This document shows, one piece after another, positions 1 through 11,500 of a stretch of 64,000 nucleotides of DNA; positions within the stretch are counted from its first letter, which is position 1, and every line of letters begins with the position of its first letter. Position numbers and translations under genes: made by a program. Below the pieces are notes generated by a model that had not been told where the DNA came from, did no database searches, and saw nothing but the letters and a program-made list of their open reading frames with translations. The stretch spans positions 1 to 64,000 of the forward strand of contig NMRA01000976.1 in the NCBI GenBank assembly GCA_002633005.1. The letters are read 5' to 3'. This DNA is from Phoronis australis. Its lineage: Eukaryota > Phoronida > Phoronidae.

Positions 1-288
1 CCAATAAACAACCCTAGAAGGATACCGTATGCGGTGCAATTGTGGGCGCATTTCAACGCTCTGCGTTGCTCTTGTTGGTAATGTCATGTGTATATCACTG
101 TTCTTGCAATACATTTTGACAGTACTTGTTGCCCTTTCACTTTGTGCATTGATGTAGTGAGCTGTGATAATTACGCACTATTGATCTAATCAAAAATGCA
201 ATCTTCGTTTTAGATGAAATAGGATTCATCTAACTTGATGAATGGATTAATCCTCTTGACCTGTGTAATCCTAGTTTATGGTTTATGT

Positions 289-567
289 TAAAAACCGAAC
301 GATCGCCACAAAAATAAAAAAGTTCATGTTCAATCAACGTTTCGTCTATTCATTAGACATCACCAGGGTCATATTTATAACAATTTAGGACAGCAAGTGC
401 CAACATACAGCTCAGGTAACATCCATAAAGCGAAGTGAGAGATAGAGGGAATATAGTCAAGTATATCTCACTTCACTTTGTGGATGTTACCTGAGCTGTA
501 TGTTGGAAGTTGCTGTCCTAAATTGTTGCAAATATGATCCTGATAATGCGGCGATCGTCCGGTTTTT
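289..567. mobile_element. Foldback MITE in a COG3 intron
   Basis: The two halves are imperfect reverse complements over almost their whole length. The ends pair as TAAAAACCGAACGATCGCC (from 289) with GGCGATCGTCCGGTTTTTA (to 567). The inner arms carry AACATACAGCTCAGGTAACATCC on the left and its complement on the right, around a spacer near 448-465 (part quoted only). There is no coding capacity. This is a non-autonomous terminal-inverted-repeat element of unknown superfamily; flanking T/A bases could be a TA target duplication but this is not certain. Confidence 0.75.
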
Positions 568-735
568 AGTCTTACTGTGGCCAAAACCTGGTTTAATTAT
601 GATTTATGTCATCCTGTGCCTGGGATCATTCGTACTTTGCTCATTTAACATTTTTACCATGTTTTCCTACTGCAAAGTTTTGATAGCTGTTACTTATTCT
701 GAAGGCAGAGTATAATGTATTTTGTGTATTTCCAG

Positions 736-3700
736 GCTGGAGTTGATGGCCAGCTATTTCTTATAAAGCACTTGCTGATACTACGGGAGCAGATCGCTCC
801 GTTCCACGTGAACTTTGCCATACGTGAGACGTCCCTCGACTTCAGTAAGATCAAGGACGCCGCCTATGGGCTGATCAATCACCGTGCTAACCTCTTCCGA
901 CTCAACTCCACCAATGCCCTGCTGCAGTTTTTGCTCGAGGTGAAAATCGTTTGGTATTACAATTAAAACAAATATTTTGCTATTCACACTGAAAATTCAT
1001 AGTAATCTAAGCATTAAGAGTACAGCACTGAAAAAGTTCTTTTGATGTCACTGAAATTTCTAATGGCACAACCTTTAACTTAGAGACATTTTGACTGTTT
1101 GAGCTGGTTCCAACTAATCATTGCCATACATCACAGAAAACCTGTGGTGACTTGTAAACAATATGCCAGAAAACAGCTCGGGTCAACTGCAGTGTGATTT
1201 TTGGTGCCGAGTATGGCTGAACAACCACAATATAAATTTAAAGTAAGAAATTGAAGTGAACTACAAATGCATTGAATGACTTTTGGCAAGTCTTTTACGC
1301 GAAAGATTCTCGAGGCACACGCCATCCAATCACGATGAAGTTAAATCCCACCACCGAAAACCCCAGGCCTGTGGTCTGTTGGCCCCAGAAACTCGCAAAA
1401 GATTAGGTTATGCGTGAGTTTGCCAAAATTCCCGTGCAAACAAGAGAAGTTACTTTATCACACCAGCTCTACTCACTAAGTTCTTGCGCCTGCAGAATGC
1501 GGCCCAGATTTATACACTTCTCCCAAATTTTAAGTGATATTAGTGGATGTTTATGAGCTGACCACCATCCCGCAGAGCATTTAGCCATCAGTGCCACAAG
1601 TGAATAAGTTCTGACGTAGATGAAATCTCCCGTAGTCGCCCCGTATCCTGTTTGAAAGGTTGTGCTCTTCTGAAAAACATGAAAAGGAAATAAGGACACA
1701 GCTGTTGCCTACCTTTGCTACTGACGCTTAGGAAATAGAATTCAGTGTTGATTTTTCAAGATCCTTCAGCAGCCTATTCACTGCAATCTAGCAAAATGTT
1801 GATATGTTTTTTCACAAGCTAAAAATGTCTCATTAAAACTGTGGATTTTTATTAAAATTTTTTAGCAAGCGCTATGTAGTGACTTCCTGTAGAACTGTGA
1901 GTACATGGTATAATCGGTAAAGAAACAATTGTGGATAGATTGCGGTTTTAAAGAAAACAGCACAACAGATAAAATTAAAAATAAGAAAAAATAGTGTGAA
2001 CATAAATAAAAAAATTTAGTAATATTCCAAATATTATGCAATCTTTATTTTATAGGGAAATAAGCAAATAATGAAAACTGTGTCTTGTCTCGTTTGGGTA
2101 ATAACAATGCTCATTTACATAAAAATAGTCTCGCAAAACGAGACTTTCATGAGAGTGTAATGGTACCTGGATCTCGTATGTTTTCCGGCACACTGGAGGA
2201 CCTGGAGTTGTTTGTAAAATAGTTCACAATTTAATGAGACAATGCGTCTGTAAGTTTAATATGTGCTTAACAATTTGTTTAGGGCACACCGCATGTTACT
2301 GAGTACCAAGTAGACTCCAAGAAAGATGTTGACAACCAACTCAAGAAGACTTGTGAAGAATTCATCAGTACATTGTCTCAGTCAGCTGTTGGAACCCTCG
2401 CTGATTTTCTGACAAAGGTGGGAATTGCTATTAGTTCATTGGCGAGAGACAGGCACACTTTTTCACTGTAACATTTTCATTCGAATCCTTTAAAGGAATG
2501 TTGTAGCAGTTTTGAGAATTCTTAATCAATTTCCCTGTCGAGGCATGTAGAAGTAAAATCTGTTTTGAAGTGTCAGAAATTTAAAGTTAAGGAGACTAAA
2601 CCCACCTCCTTGTGATTTACAGCGGTTACTGTCGTGAAATTGATTTCTTAGTCAAATATTTACTTTTCTTTGGAAAAGTGTCTCCATATTATGGGAAACT
2701 CATGAAACATGAATTAAATGAATTTTGGAACCATTATTATAAAATGTAATTGGTATTCACTTGTCTACTTCCAGACTGAGGTCATTACATCTATGAACAA
2801 AGAGGAAGGTGCTCACAGGGTGCAATTGAGCAAGCAGCCCTTCGCCAGTGCAGAGAAGGTTCATGATGTTGTGGCGGAAACCTACAGGAATGTAAAGACG
2901 AAGATCCCAGGGATCCAGCGCAGCATGTCTTTGTACCTGGCTAACAGGGATACTGAGTACATCCTGTTCAAACCAATCAAGGTTAGTTGTACTGGGTGTA
3001 GTGGAAGTGAAAGGTTATGCAAATCTGTGGCTATAAAATTGTGTTCTGTCTAAGAAACTGACGGCGCTGTCACAACAAACTCAGGTAGACGGTGCAAGCC
3101 TGTCTCAACATGTCGATGAAACAGGTTTCAAATGGGACACCATGAGTTTCCTACTCAAAATGAACAATAGAGTAATTGGTATATATAGTAAAATCACTTA
3201 CTGACAGACTGAAATTGACGTATGCTAGCAGACGTTTCGGCCTGATCTGCCACGCCTTTGTTGATGATTGGAGTATCTGGTGTATTTCCTGTCATACGCT
3301 TGATAAGGATGTCACTGAGGAGGGGAGATAATTGGACACCGTGGTCCTGATTCAAAAGGTTGTCCTGGATCCTGATTTTGATAGATTCCTTGATTTTACG
3401 TGCCTGCCAGTTCTGCTCCTTGCCAGTGATCTTGACAAAGGCAAGAGAGACGGAATGTCCAGTGCCCAATGCGTGCTGTTCCATGGCAGTCAGTCTGTCA
3501 AGGTTTTTGTGTTCTTTAAACCTGTTTCCAAGTAATCTTGTGTTTCTCCAATTGGGATCCTGGTCACAGGTAAGCTGGTGGTAAATAGCCTTGTTTGTAT
3601 CTTCGGAATTCTTGAATCAATTTTCATGAAATTTGGCATATATAGTTGTAGATTTCAGTTATGGAGACAACAACACCTTCTTATTTTCTCAGACTGCTTT

Positions 3701-5625
3701 GATGATTCTGCGTCACCTAGTGACCATTTTTTAAGTTTTCAAGTTCGTTGTTTGGAGTTCGCTTTCTGTCTGACAAACCGCTCGAAGGATCATTATAAAA
3801 ATTGGCAGGTGTTTTCCTGATGGGGAGTTGGCAGCTAGCAATTTTCGCACATGTTTGACTACTCTGGCGCCCCTTAGTAGACACTTTTGCATCCACGGCT
3901 GTATCTCCTTAACCCTTTTCAAGAAGTGTGTAAAATTTGGTAGATGTGTCCCTATGGACATGCAGGAAGATGGTGATAAGTTTCAGGTCTATCTGACGAT
4001 TGATGTGCCCCCTAGTGGTAATTTTATTTTTACGAAACTTTTCATGTGCATCGTTGGATTTCAGTTAATAGATTTTCATGGAACTTGGCAAATCCGTTAA
4101 CTTTCTATTAAGGAGTTAACAATGCCCTCCGATTGTGAGGCATGTTTGACGTATTGTGCATGACCTAGTGGGATTTTGAAGAGTTCGGAGTCTGTTATTG
4201 GCGAACAGCTCTCCGGCAGATGTGATTCTGATGAGACCACATTTTACCGTGATATTCGGATGGGTTTGGCTATTTTAGTTCCCCTGGTGGCAATGTTGTT
4301 TTTGCATCTTCTGCTGTCTCCTTGATGCTTTGTAATGTCTTTGTGAAGTTTGGTGGATGTGTTCATAGATCCTTTGGAGCTGACAACAGATTATGGTGAA
4401 TTTCGGACCCATGTGACTACCACTGAGCCTCCTAGTGCCAATATTAGTTTTTATGTTTGTCTCTGTTTCTTTGTTCATTGATGGATTTTTTTGGAATTTA
4501 GACAATAGGTATCTGTTGAGATGACATTAGTCTTCCATTTTTGTATCCGTTGGATTTATTTTGTACGACCTAGTGGCTGTTTCTGTTTTTTTTAGTCAGC
4601 TAAACTGATTAGAGGGTCATTTAAAAAACTTGATTGATGTGTTCCAGGCCTTGTTTTTTTCTTGACTATAACGTATTGCTACTTTTGATACAGTCCATAT
4701 TTGGATCCTGTTTCAGGGTGCTAATATGTTCTTGCAGTACTGTGTTACATTGTGTCGAATGTGTTGTCCTTTTGAACTTTTTCAAATCATGGTCCTACCT
4801 AGTCAACTCTTTTCATCTTTTAATTTTAAAATGCTTTTACTTTACAGATGAATGTTCAGCAGAAATTTCAACAGCTGGCTGAACTTGTCAAAGCCAACTA
4901 TTCTGAGGAAGACCAACAAATTATTGCTTGTCCATCTTTTGAGCAGGTTAGGAGTTTGCTTTCACAAGACTTCAAGCCTATGAATACATAGTATAATTCA
5001 GCAGAATGTCCCCTCTAATGAAAGCCTTGTTGAAGGGGGTATGACAATATTCATTCATAATTTTCCGTCTGCATTTCTCAAACTCTCTGAATATACCTCT
5101 TGTCGCTGATAAATTGGAATACCGAAAGACATGATGATGATAATGATACTAATGATAATGAGGATAACGTTAAAAGTTAACCTAACTACCCATGCCAAAT
5201 GACAGTGTATGGATGTCGCAAGCTATTGCTTTAACTTGCGAGATCGACGCGACGGGCTGCCTGTTGTATACCGCCATGCGGTCATCTGTGTGATTTTACA
5301 CCTATTAGGCAGTCTGTATCATACCGTTGACAAAGAGTGCATCGCTCGAAACGTGGATGATATTTTAATATATTTTATAACCGATGCTCGTCGTTTTATT
5401 TTTACTAATTTTAAGTGTTATAATTTACTTAAGGTGGCGCTGTACATGGCTTATCAACGTTTTGTTGGATGTCTTCAAAGACTCGAGACTGTGAATTAAG
5501 TAGCGTTTATAAGAAAGGTTGCGCACAAAGTTATACTATGCAACGTTCATATTGTCCATCTTATACATTTTCAGGTCAACCTATTGTTGAGCTCACATTC
5601 AAGTGGAGGAGTTCTGAAGACATGA
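736..5625 (+). CDS. COG3: COG3, conserved oligomeric Golgi complex subunit 3 (3' part, five exons)
   Basis: Five exons read in phase 0: 736-939, 2283-2417, 2775-2981, 4848-4946 and 5575-5625 (stop TGA 5623-5625). Each has AG before it and, except the last, GT after it, and every internal length is a multiple of three (204, 135, 207, 99). They encode about 231 C-terminal residues with hallmarks of COG3: [47 protein letters not shown] and [13 protein letters not shown]3 is a lobe A subunit of the COG tether, a peripheral Golgi protein acting in retrograde vesicle transport within the Golgi. The gene starts beyond the left edge. The last exon adds 16 residues ending SSGGVLKT. Introns are 0.35 to 1.9 kb and hold mobile-element debris. 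The identity is recognised from family knowledge; the exon borders are read directly. Confidence 0.93.
940..2282. other. COG3 intron without further features
   Basis: This is intronic sequence. It is A+T-rich near 1740-2140. I see no repeat arms, conserved ORF or RNA gene in it. Confidence 0.5.
3194..3575 (-). mobile_element. Penelope-like element fragment (GIY-YIG endonuclease end)
   Basis: The minus strand reads [20 protein letters not shown] and then [25 protein letters not shown] and [11 protein letters not shown]. This order (arginine-rich R...EHK helix, then E-H-x-x-x-T-G-H, then a W-x-x-R-K-I-K-E helix and L-N-x-D-x-G) is typical of the C-terminal part of the GIY-YIG endonuclease region of Penelope-like retroelements and related elements. 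The reverse transcriptase is absent, so this is a 5'-truncated relic in the COG3 intron, opposite in strand to COG3. The open frame is still about 125 codons long. Confidence 0.6.
3590..4640. repeat. Diverged tandem repeat array in a COG3 intron
   Basis: A phrase recurs every 150-200 bases: a 'cctagtgg(t/c)(c)aat(t/a)tt' block, then 'tctccttga/aac', then 'tttcatgaaatttgg(t/c)a.atgtgt'. Instances of the 'aatttggtagatgtgt' type occur near 3625, 3930, 4080, 4345 and 4490. The copies are strongly diverged, so this is an old array. Similar single phrases occur near 38650 and 45040. Confidence 0.5.
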
Positions 5626-6093
5626 AAATTTTTACCCAGTTGTATTCATAGTATTCATAGATTCCTGAGTATGGTTTTAGAGGTGTTGGTCTGCCAGTCA
5701 AGACCTTGTCTACTTAATTTCTTGTGTTGGTGTTGGCCCATAAACGTAATATTTAAGTGCCTGTGTTTTGAAACTGTTCCTAAAATGCAGGGCAATTGTT
5801 CACTTATTGCTCACAAACTGCCCGATTGAAAATGATCACTTTTCCATTTTTAAAGGTCGATTGCTACAAATAATGGAAATTTTACCAAAAAGTTGTTTGA
5901 TGATATTTACAAAATTTGAACCATGCTAGTGATAGACTAACATTTTCCTATTTATTTTTGTGGAGAATTTTCATAAAATAGAATTTCACGTGTCGGCCAT
6001 ATTGTGTGCCAGATTTGACGCCTATTCTTTGGGTACATTGTGTGCTTGTGAAATGGTTGTAAATATATTTATCCATCAGAGTAAGATGTTAAT

Positions 6094-6099
6094 AATAAA
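6094..6099 (+). terminator. COG3 poly(A) signal
   Basis: AATAAA lies about 470 bases after the COG3 stop and is followed by a T-rich stretch. No coding sequence is visible between the stop and this signal, so this is the likely end of a 3' UTR of about 0.5 kb. Confidence 0.6.
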
Positions 6100-8083
6100 T
6101 TCAATCTTTTCTCAAAACATTGTTATTTCTGACCTTTGACCTTAAAAATTGGAATTCACTCAAAGCAGCCGCCTGCTATTAATCCTGTGTTCATTAATCA
6201 AAAGATTCTCTTTTGATCAACAGTACTAACTGTTACAACACCGGTCTCAACTTGCTCCTCAATCACATGAACAATGGTTTGTGGACTTAGACATTACGTT
6301 CATGCAAACAGACGTGCTTTGACAAGCAAACTGAATTCCAGCTATAGGGAAGAGTCCATTCCTTCTAAGCCCTGGAGTCACCTTTAATTTAAGGAAGGAA
6401 CAATGTGTTACCACCAATTTCATGATGATGGGCAAGTTTACAGTGGCTATAAAAACATTAGAGCGACTGCATGTAAATAACATGGACTTGTGACAATGTC
6501 ATTCAATACTATGACAACATACAACTTTGTTATACATTAGTGAAAACAAAAACCTGCCATGAACCTGGTATTTGTGCAAAACTTCTGGGTTGGGCAACTT
6601 GGGAACTATCAATTATAAAACACTAGTTTGCTACTCAGAAGTGATATTCTTTACTTGAGACCTGTCTCAATAACACAACTTAAAGACGCATAGTCTCATT
6701 AAATAGTGAATCTGCAAATAAAGTATGAATTTACAAATAACCCCTCGTTGTTAACAGTCTCCTTTACAATCTCGTGAATACTTGTTTTGCGAGATTATTT
6801 TTTGTGTATATGAGCATTGTCGTTGCCCAAATGAAACGGAACAGTTTCTATTGTTTATTTCACTATCAAATAACAATTGTGTAATATTTACAATTACTAG
6901 CCATGGTTTTTATATGTTCACACTTGTTTTTAATTGTATCAGATGTGATGTTTTCTTTAAAATCGGAAGTTATTAACAAATAGTATATTTTCCTGATAAT
7001 ACTTGAATGAACAGACAGTTCTCCAGGTCACTAGGTGGCGCTTGTAAATTGTTGACCTGATGCTCAAGTAATATCAAACCCAGAAATCACTTTAAGACCA
7101 AGTTGAGACAAGTTTTCAATATGGAATTTGTCCGAATCAAATCTCAAGTTTTAGAAACCAAGTGCATTAGTGTGCTTATTATGACATTGGGTCAGTCAAA
7201 TTATCTTCATAGATTTATTCATAGAAATGACCAGGCATAAATACCTATACACGAAGCAGAAAATGTATAAATTAAAGTAGAAATTCTAAAATTGACTACA
7301 ATAACATTTGTAACTTGACCATATCCTCAGAACAAAAACTCCTAATTTAACCACGTTACAAAAGTTAAACCTTTTTAATTTACATTGCACACGCACGCAA
7401 GCTCGTGCACACACGCACAAACACACACACACTCCCATTTAACGTGTACCGTGTCGTGTTCTCTTTACCCCTTTAAATGGATACAAGATTCAAAATTTAT
7501 AACACTTAGAAAAATATATTGATTTCACTACGCGACTTTCAAGTGCCAGAGAAATTGACTCAAAGCAGCCGTGTATGAAATGATACACAACATGACTAAA
7601 TTGAGCAAAGCAATTCTGAATAAAGACTACTCCAATGACAGCAACATTGCTGCAGAAATGACGAAAAACAATGATTCTCAATTACTGAAGAACAGTAATT
7701 AAAAAATGCTTCGCTACTTCACACACAACAACCCATCACACTTATGTGTAAGTTAGTGAAAACCATTTTTCTTCAAATTATCATTCCTCAAATTGTGCAA
7801 AGTTACATTAAGATTACAACAAACTGACTTCCCAAATATATTCAGTGCAAAATCATTTGATTTGTTGTCCGACTGAACTTAGCAAAACCGTCCTCAAACG
7901 GATTTTTGTTTTTGTTTTAAACTATCCAGATAATCTTAGGAATGCCTCAAAAGCACCAGAAAATGTGTTTTGTACACTTAAAATACTGGCACACCAAATG
8001 GTATACGGAGTAGCTTTTTCATACCATATTGTGTTGCTTCGCAAAACAGTACAAAGAACAGCCAATAGCATTAATTTTGAACA
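6100..8083. other. Convergent 3' region between COG3 and gene A
   Basis: No coding exon is recognised here. It holds a CA-rich microsatellite at about 7385-7435 and a minus-strand AATAAA at 7213-7218, which could end gene A if its terminal exon at 8084-8290 is used. Confidence 0.4.
7385..7435. repeat. CA-rich microsatellite
   Basis: An imperfect run of CA and CACG units (acacgcacgc ... acacacacac). Confidence 0.7.
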
Positions 8084-8290
8084 TTAACCGGTACCTGCAG
8101 TAGAATTATTACCTTCCACAGGTACCGCATTGTATTGAATACAACACCAGTGTGTTCCAGTGTTGTTCATAGCGGCTTGAATTAACTGAGGTAAAGTCTG
8201 ATATAACGTGCCAGAATATTGAGAGCCAGTTTTCTCCACTGAATAGAAGGTATCAAACTGGTCCTCAAAATACAGGCACGTTAGATCAGA
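8084..8290 (-). CDS. Possible terminal exon of gene A
   Basis: After an acceptor (CAATAG) a frame stays open for 68 codons to TAA at 8084-8086. It reads SDLTCLYFEDQFDTFYSVEK, then LYQTLPQLIQAAMNN and THWCCIQYNAVPVE. The 207 nt are in phase 0, the phase exon 4 of gene A would have if spliced at TAG|GTGAGG. I recognise no family. It is either the true last exon, cut off by the TAG in this assembly, or an alternative 3' exon, or a chance open frame. Confidence 0.4.
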   Translation of the reverse strand, partial: SDLTCLYFEDQFDTFYSVEKTGSQYSGTLYQTLPQLIQAAMNNTGTHWCCIQYNAVPVEGNNSTAGTG

Positions 8291-8518
8291 CTATTGCCCA
8301 AAGTAACGTTTTAATGTATAACAAAAATTTGCATGGTGTTACTGTTCTAGGTGGGCTTTAACACTAGTGTGACACTGCTGAGACACACAATCAACATTTG
8401 CCTGACTCGAGAAATGACTGACATCACTCCTTATTTTTTCTTAAAAAGCAAAATTAATTTACAGCTGTCTCCACCCAGTTCTTATTTGTTTGTTTTTGTG
8501 ACATGTCGCTTACCTCAC

Positions 8519-11500
8519 CTACGCGTGTTCACTGAAATACTTATTAATCACACTGCCAACTAGCCCCTCCATTGTGTCCATAATACTATGACTAGAAGCT
8601 ATTTTTAAACTACTGTCACCTACTGGCAGAACAGACCGGCTGTGGCCTGCGTGTTGACAGTTATCTAAACCTTCTTTGGTCATTTTAGAATGGCTTTCCA
8701 TCTGAGTTAATGTTCCAATTGGTTGTTCAGATTTGTCTTCCAGCTCATCTGTACACTCCATCAACAAGGGTTCATAATCTGAAGTCAAGTCTTGCTTTTG
8801 AGTCGCCTCAGAATATTTTTGCACCGCGCTTTCGTTCAGTTCTGAGCTAAGTGAAGGTTTAGATTCAACTTCATTTTTGCTGCCAGCACTATAGTGTGGC
8901 TCACTGACTCCACCCCCTTCTCCATACTCCAGTGCAGAGTCAACGAGTTCTTCCTTTATTTTTACAGTCAATTGACCAACATTTGATTCTTCGGGACTTG
9001 ACAGTTGACGATCTTTTATTGATTTCTTCAACACATTGACAAAACCAGAACAGACCGTACTGGCGTTTTTTATTTCCACGCCTACTTCTGTTTTACTGCC
9101 ACCAGTGTTCACAACAGTCTCGGCTTCACTACTGCGACTCCGCAAAGAATTCAGCGGGAAATTGGAAGTTGGACACTTGCTAGTAATAAGCGTCTCCAGA
9201 CGTGTTTTCTTTTTCACTCTGCCGTTGCCAGACATTGCAGCAGGCACTTTAGTCACAGAGTCTGTTGGGTTGGGAATGAGACAGGAGTCGTCGAATTTTA
9301 GTTGACTTACGGTGTCACTGTTAAGCCACCAGAAAAGGCTCCTTGCACTGCTCTTTTTCGCAATTTTCTGTGGACTTGGATCAGAATCTTTTGTAGAAAT
9401 CTTGACCCTGTAAAACACAAACCAGGATTTAATTTCAAAAGCATGAATAGTAGGTCAGACTGAAAAAAAATTCAGAAGGAATGCTGATCGATTGTAAGCG
9501 GTACTAATTCCACTTAGTTTGCTTGAGTGGAACGCTTACTGCATGTAAAAGTTTTGTCTGGTTAAGGTGAAATTGGACTTGACTGAAGGGCCGAGTACTC
9601 GAATGAGAAATATTAAGTATACGTATAGTCAGTCTCACTTAAGCAAAGATCCGACTATAATACCAGAACAAATAGTGGCCCACAACTCAGAAGTGGTGAG
9701 CTGTTTACACAACCTCTGAACAATAATGCATTTATTGCTGACAAAGAGAATTTTTCACTGTGATAGTGCATGATAGAACAGGATTTGTTTTCAGTAGAAT
9801 GACATAATTTCGACGATTGTCTCAGGCAGAGACAAGATAAGTGTACATTTTTCAGGAGGACTTAAATTATTCACTTAATTTTCTCCACCGCATGGTCACA
9901 CACAGAACTTAGGCATAAAAATTCATCTACAGCATTGGAACACAGTGACAGCAATCTTAAATCTTAAGCCACCAGTTGTTGTGAGTAATCATAGAAGTTG
10001 GTAAACACGAGATGAGACACACTTAAATCTATTAGCACTCAGTAGTAGATGTGTATTTTTGACTTACGGGTACAGATTCTTTGATGGTATGTCATCACCA
10101 TTAACCCAATTGTTACCACCTGCTTCACCAGAAATATTGGAGACATCACTGCTAGAGCCAGTTTCAGTGACATGATGGCCATCTTCCATAGCTGCAGATG
10201 ACCTGGGGACACAAAGCACATACATGTAACATACATAGGATGTAGGAAGACGTAAAATACACCATCCGTGATTATAACGAATTGTTACAACGAGGAAAAT
10301 CACTGAGTTTTGACCTATTCATTTCAAAGACTGGTTCTTTTATTTGGCATAATACACATACTAGATGGTGACAGTAATTTGTACAGAGCAAATCAGTAAA
10401 CAGAAATTAATTGTTGGTTTGGGGAAACCTGTTTGTGTTCGTATGCAAACTGACTATGAATATTGCCAGTAGAGGCATACACCTGAGCAAATTTGGCCTG
10501 TTTCATGAAATTTGGTCTTGCAATTCTTAAAAAAAAATTTAGCCAAATAATTTTGAGTGCATCACACTCAAGAAATAACCTACAGAGATAATCTCAGTAT
10601 TCTGAGACTAAGACTTTTGCACAAATAAGATTTATTATGTTTCACAAATAAATGTGAGCAGCATACGACCAACTTTGCGATAAAAGTCTGAGATCACCTT
10701 TCATGAATGAAGCCCAAGAGCCAGCAAGCACCAAATTTTACGAAGTTCCGAGATTAAAAAGTCCTCAGGCGGAGACAATTCTCATGTTTTTGAAATCTCC
10801 AAAACATGCTGAACCAAAAATACCTAAAATCTTAAAGAAAGCGTGACCGTCACCTTGAGCACTCGACCATTGAGATAATTACTATAAAATTCCAAAGCCT
10901 TCTATGTAGCATCGTGGAATAACTGTACAACATACTTGAAACATTCTCTTCACAGTCCTCATTATACATTGCTAGACTTTACTAAAACAGAAACCAGTAT
11001 GAATAATTAAAAGTAAATTCAGATAGTGTAATTAAATATAAAACATGGTACATACAAACATGTTGAACTGCTTTGAGGAACCTTGTGAACGGTTTCTGGT
11101 TTGGGAAGCACTTTGCGGTGTGTTCTTAAAGCGGCAATATCTCCGGATTTACATTCTTGATAATACCTACAATGTCAATAAACAATTACAATGATAAAAC
11201 CATAGAACTTCTGTTTTGCAACCCTGGTTTTGAGAACCACAATAACGTCCACTTAGTATCCTGGGCATTATCCAGGCATTGGGAGAATTGCTGCTCTAAG
11301 GAAAACCTCAGAAGAGGCAGGTAGGGCAGCGTTTGACTACACATTACAGAGATAACCCAATCCAGGGCCTTCGTTCTATTAACTNCATAAAATCCGCCCC
11401 CCCCCCCCCCAAATAAACTAATCTTTATTCATAGATGCTATGGCATGTTACTAGAGGTGTGATGTAATCACTTTAAATTTATTCTCTCCCTATTAGTAAA

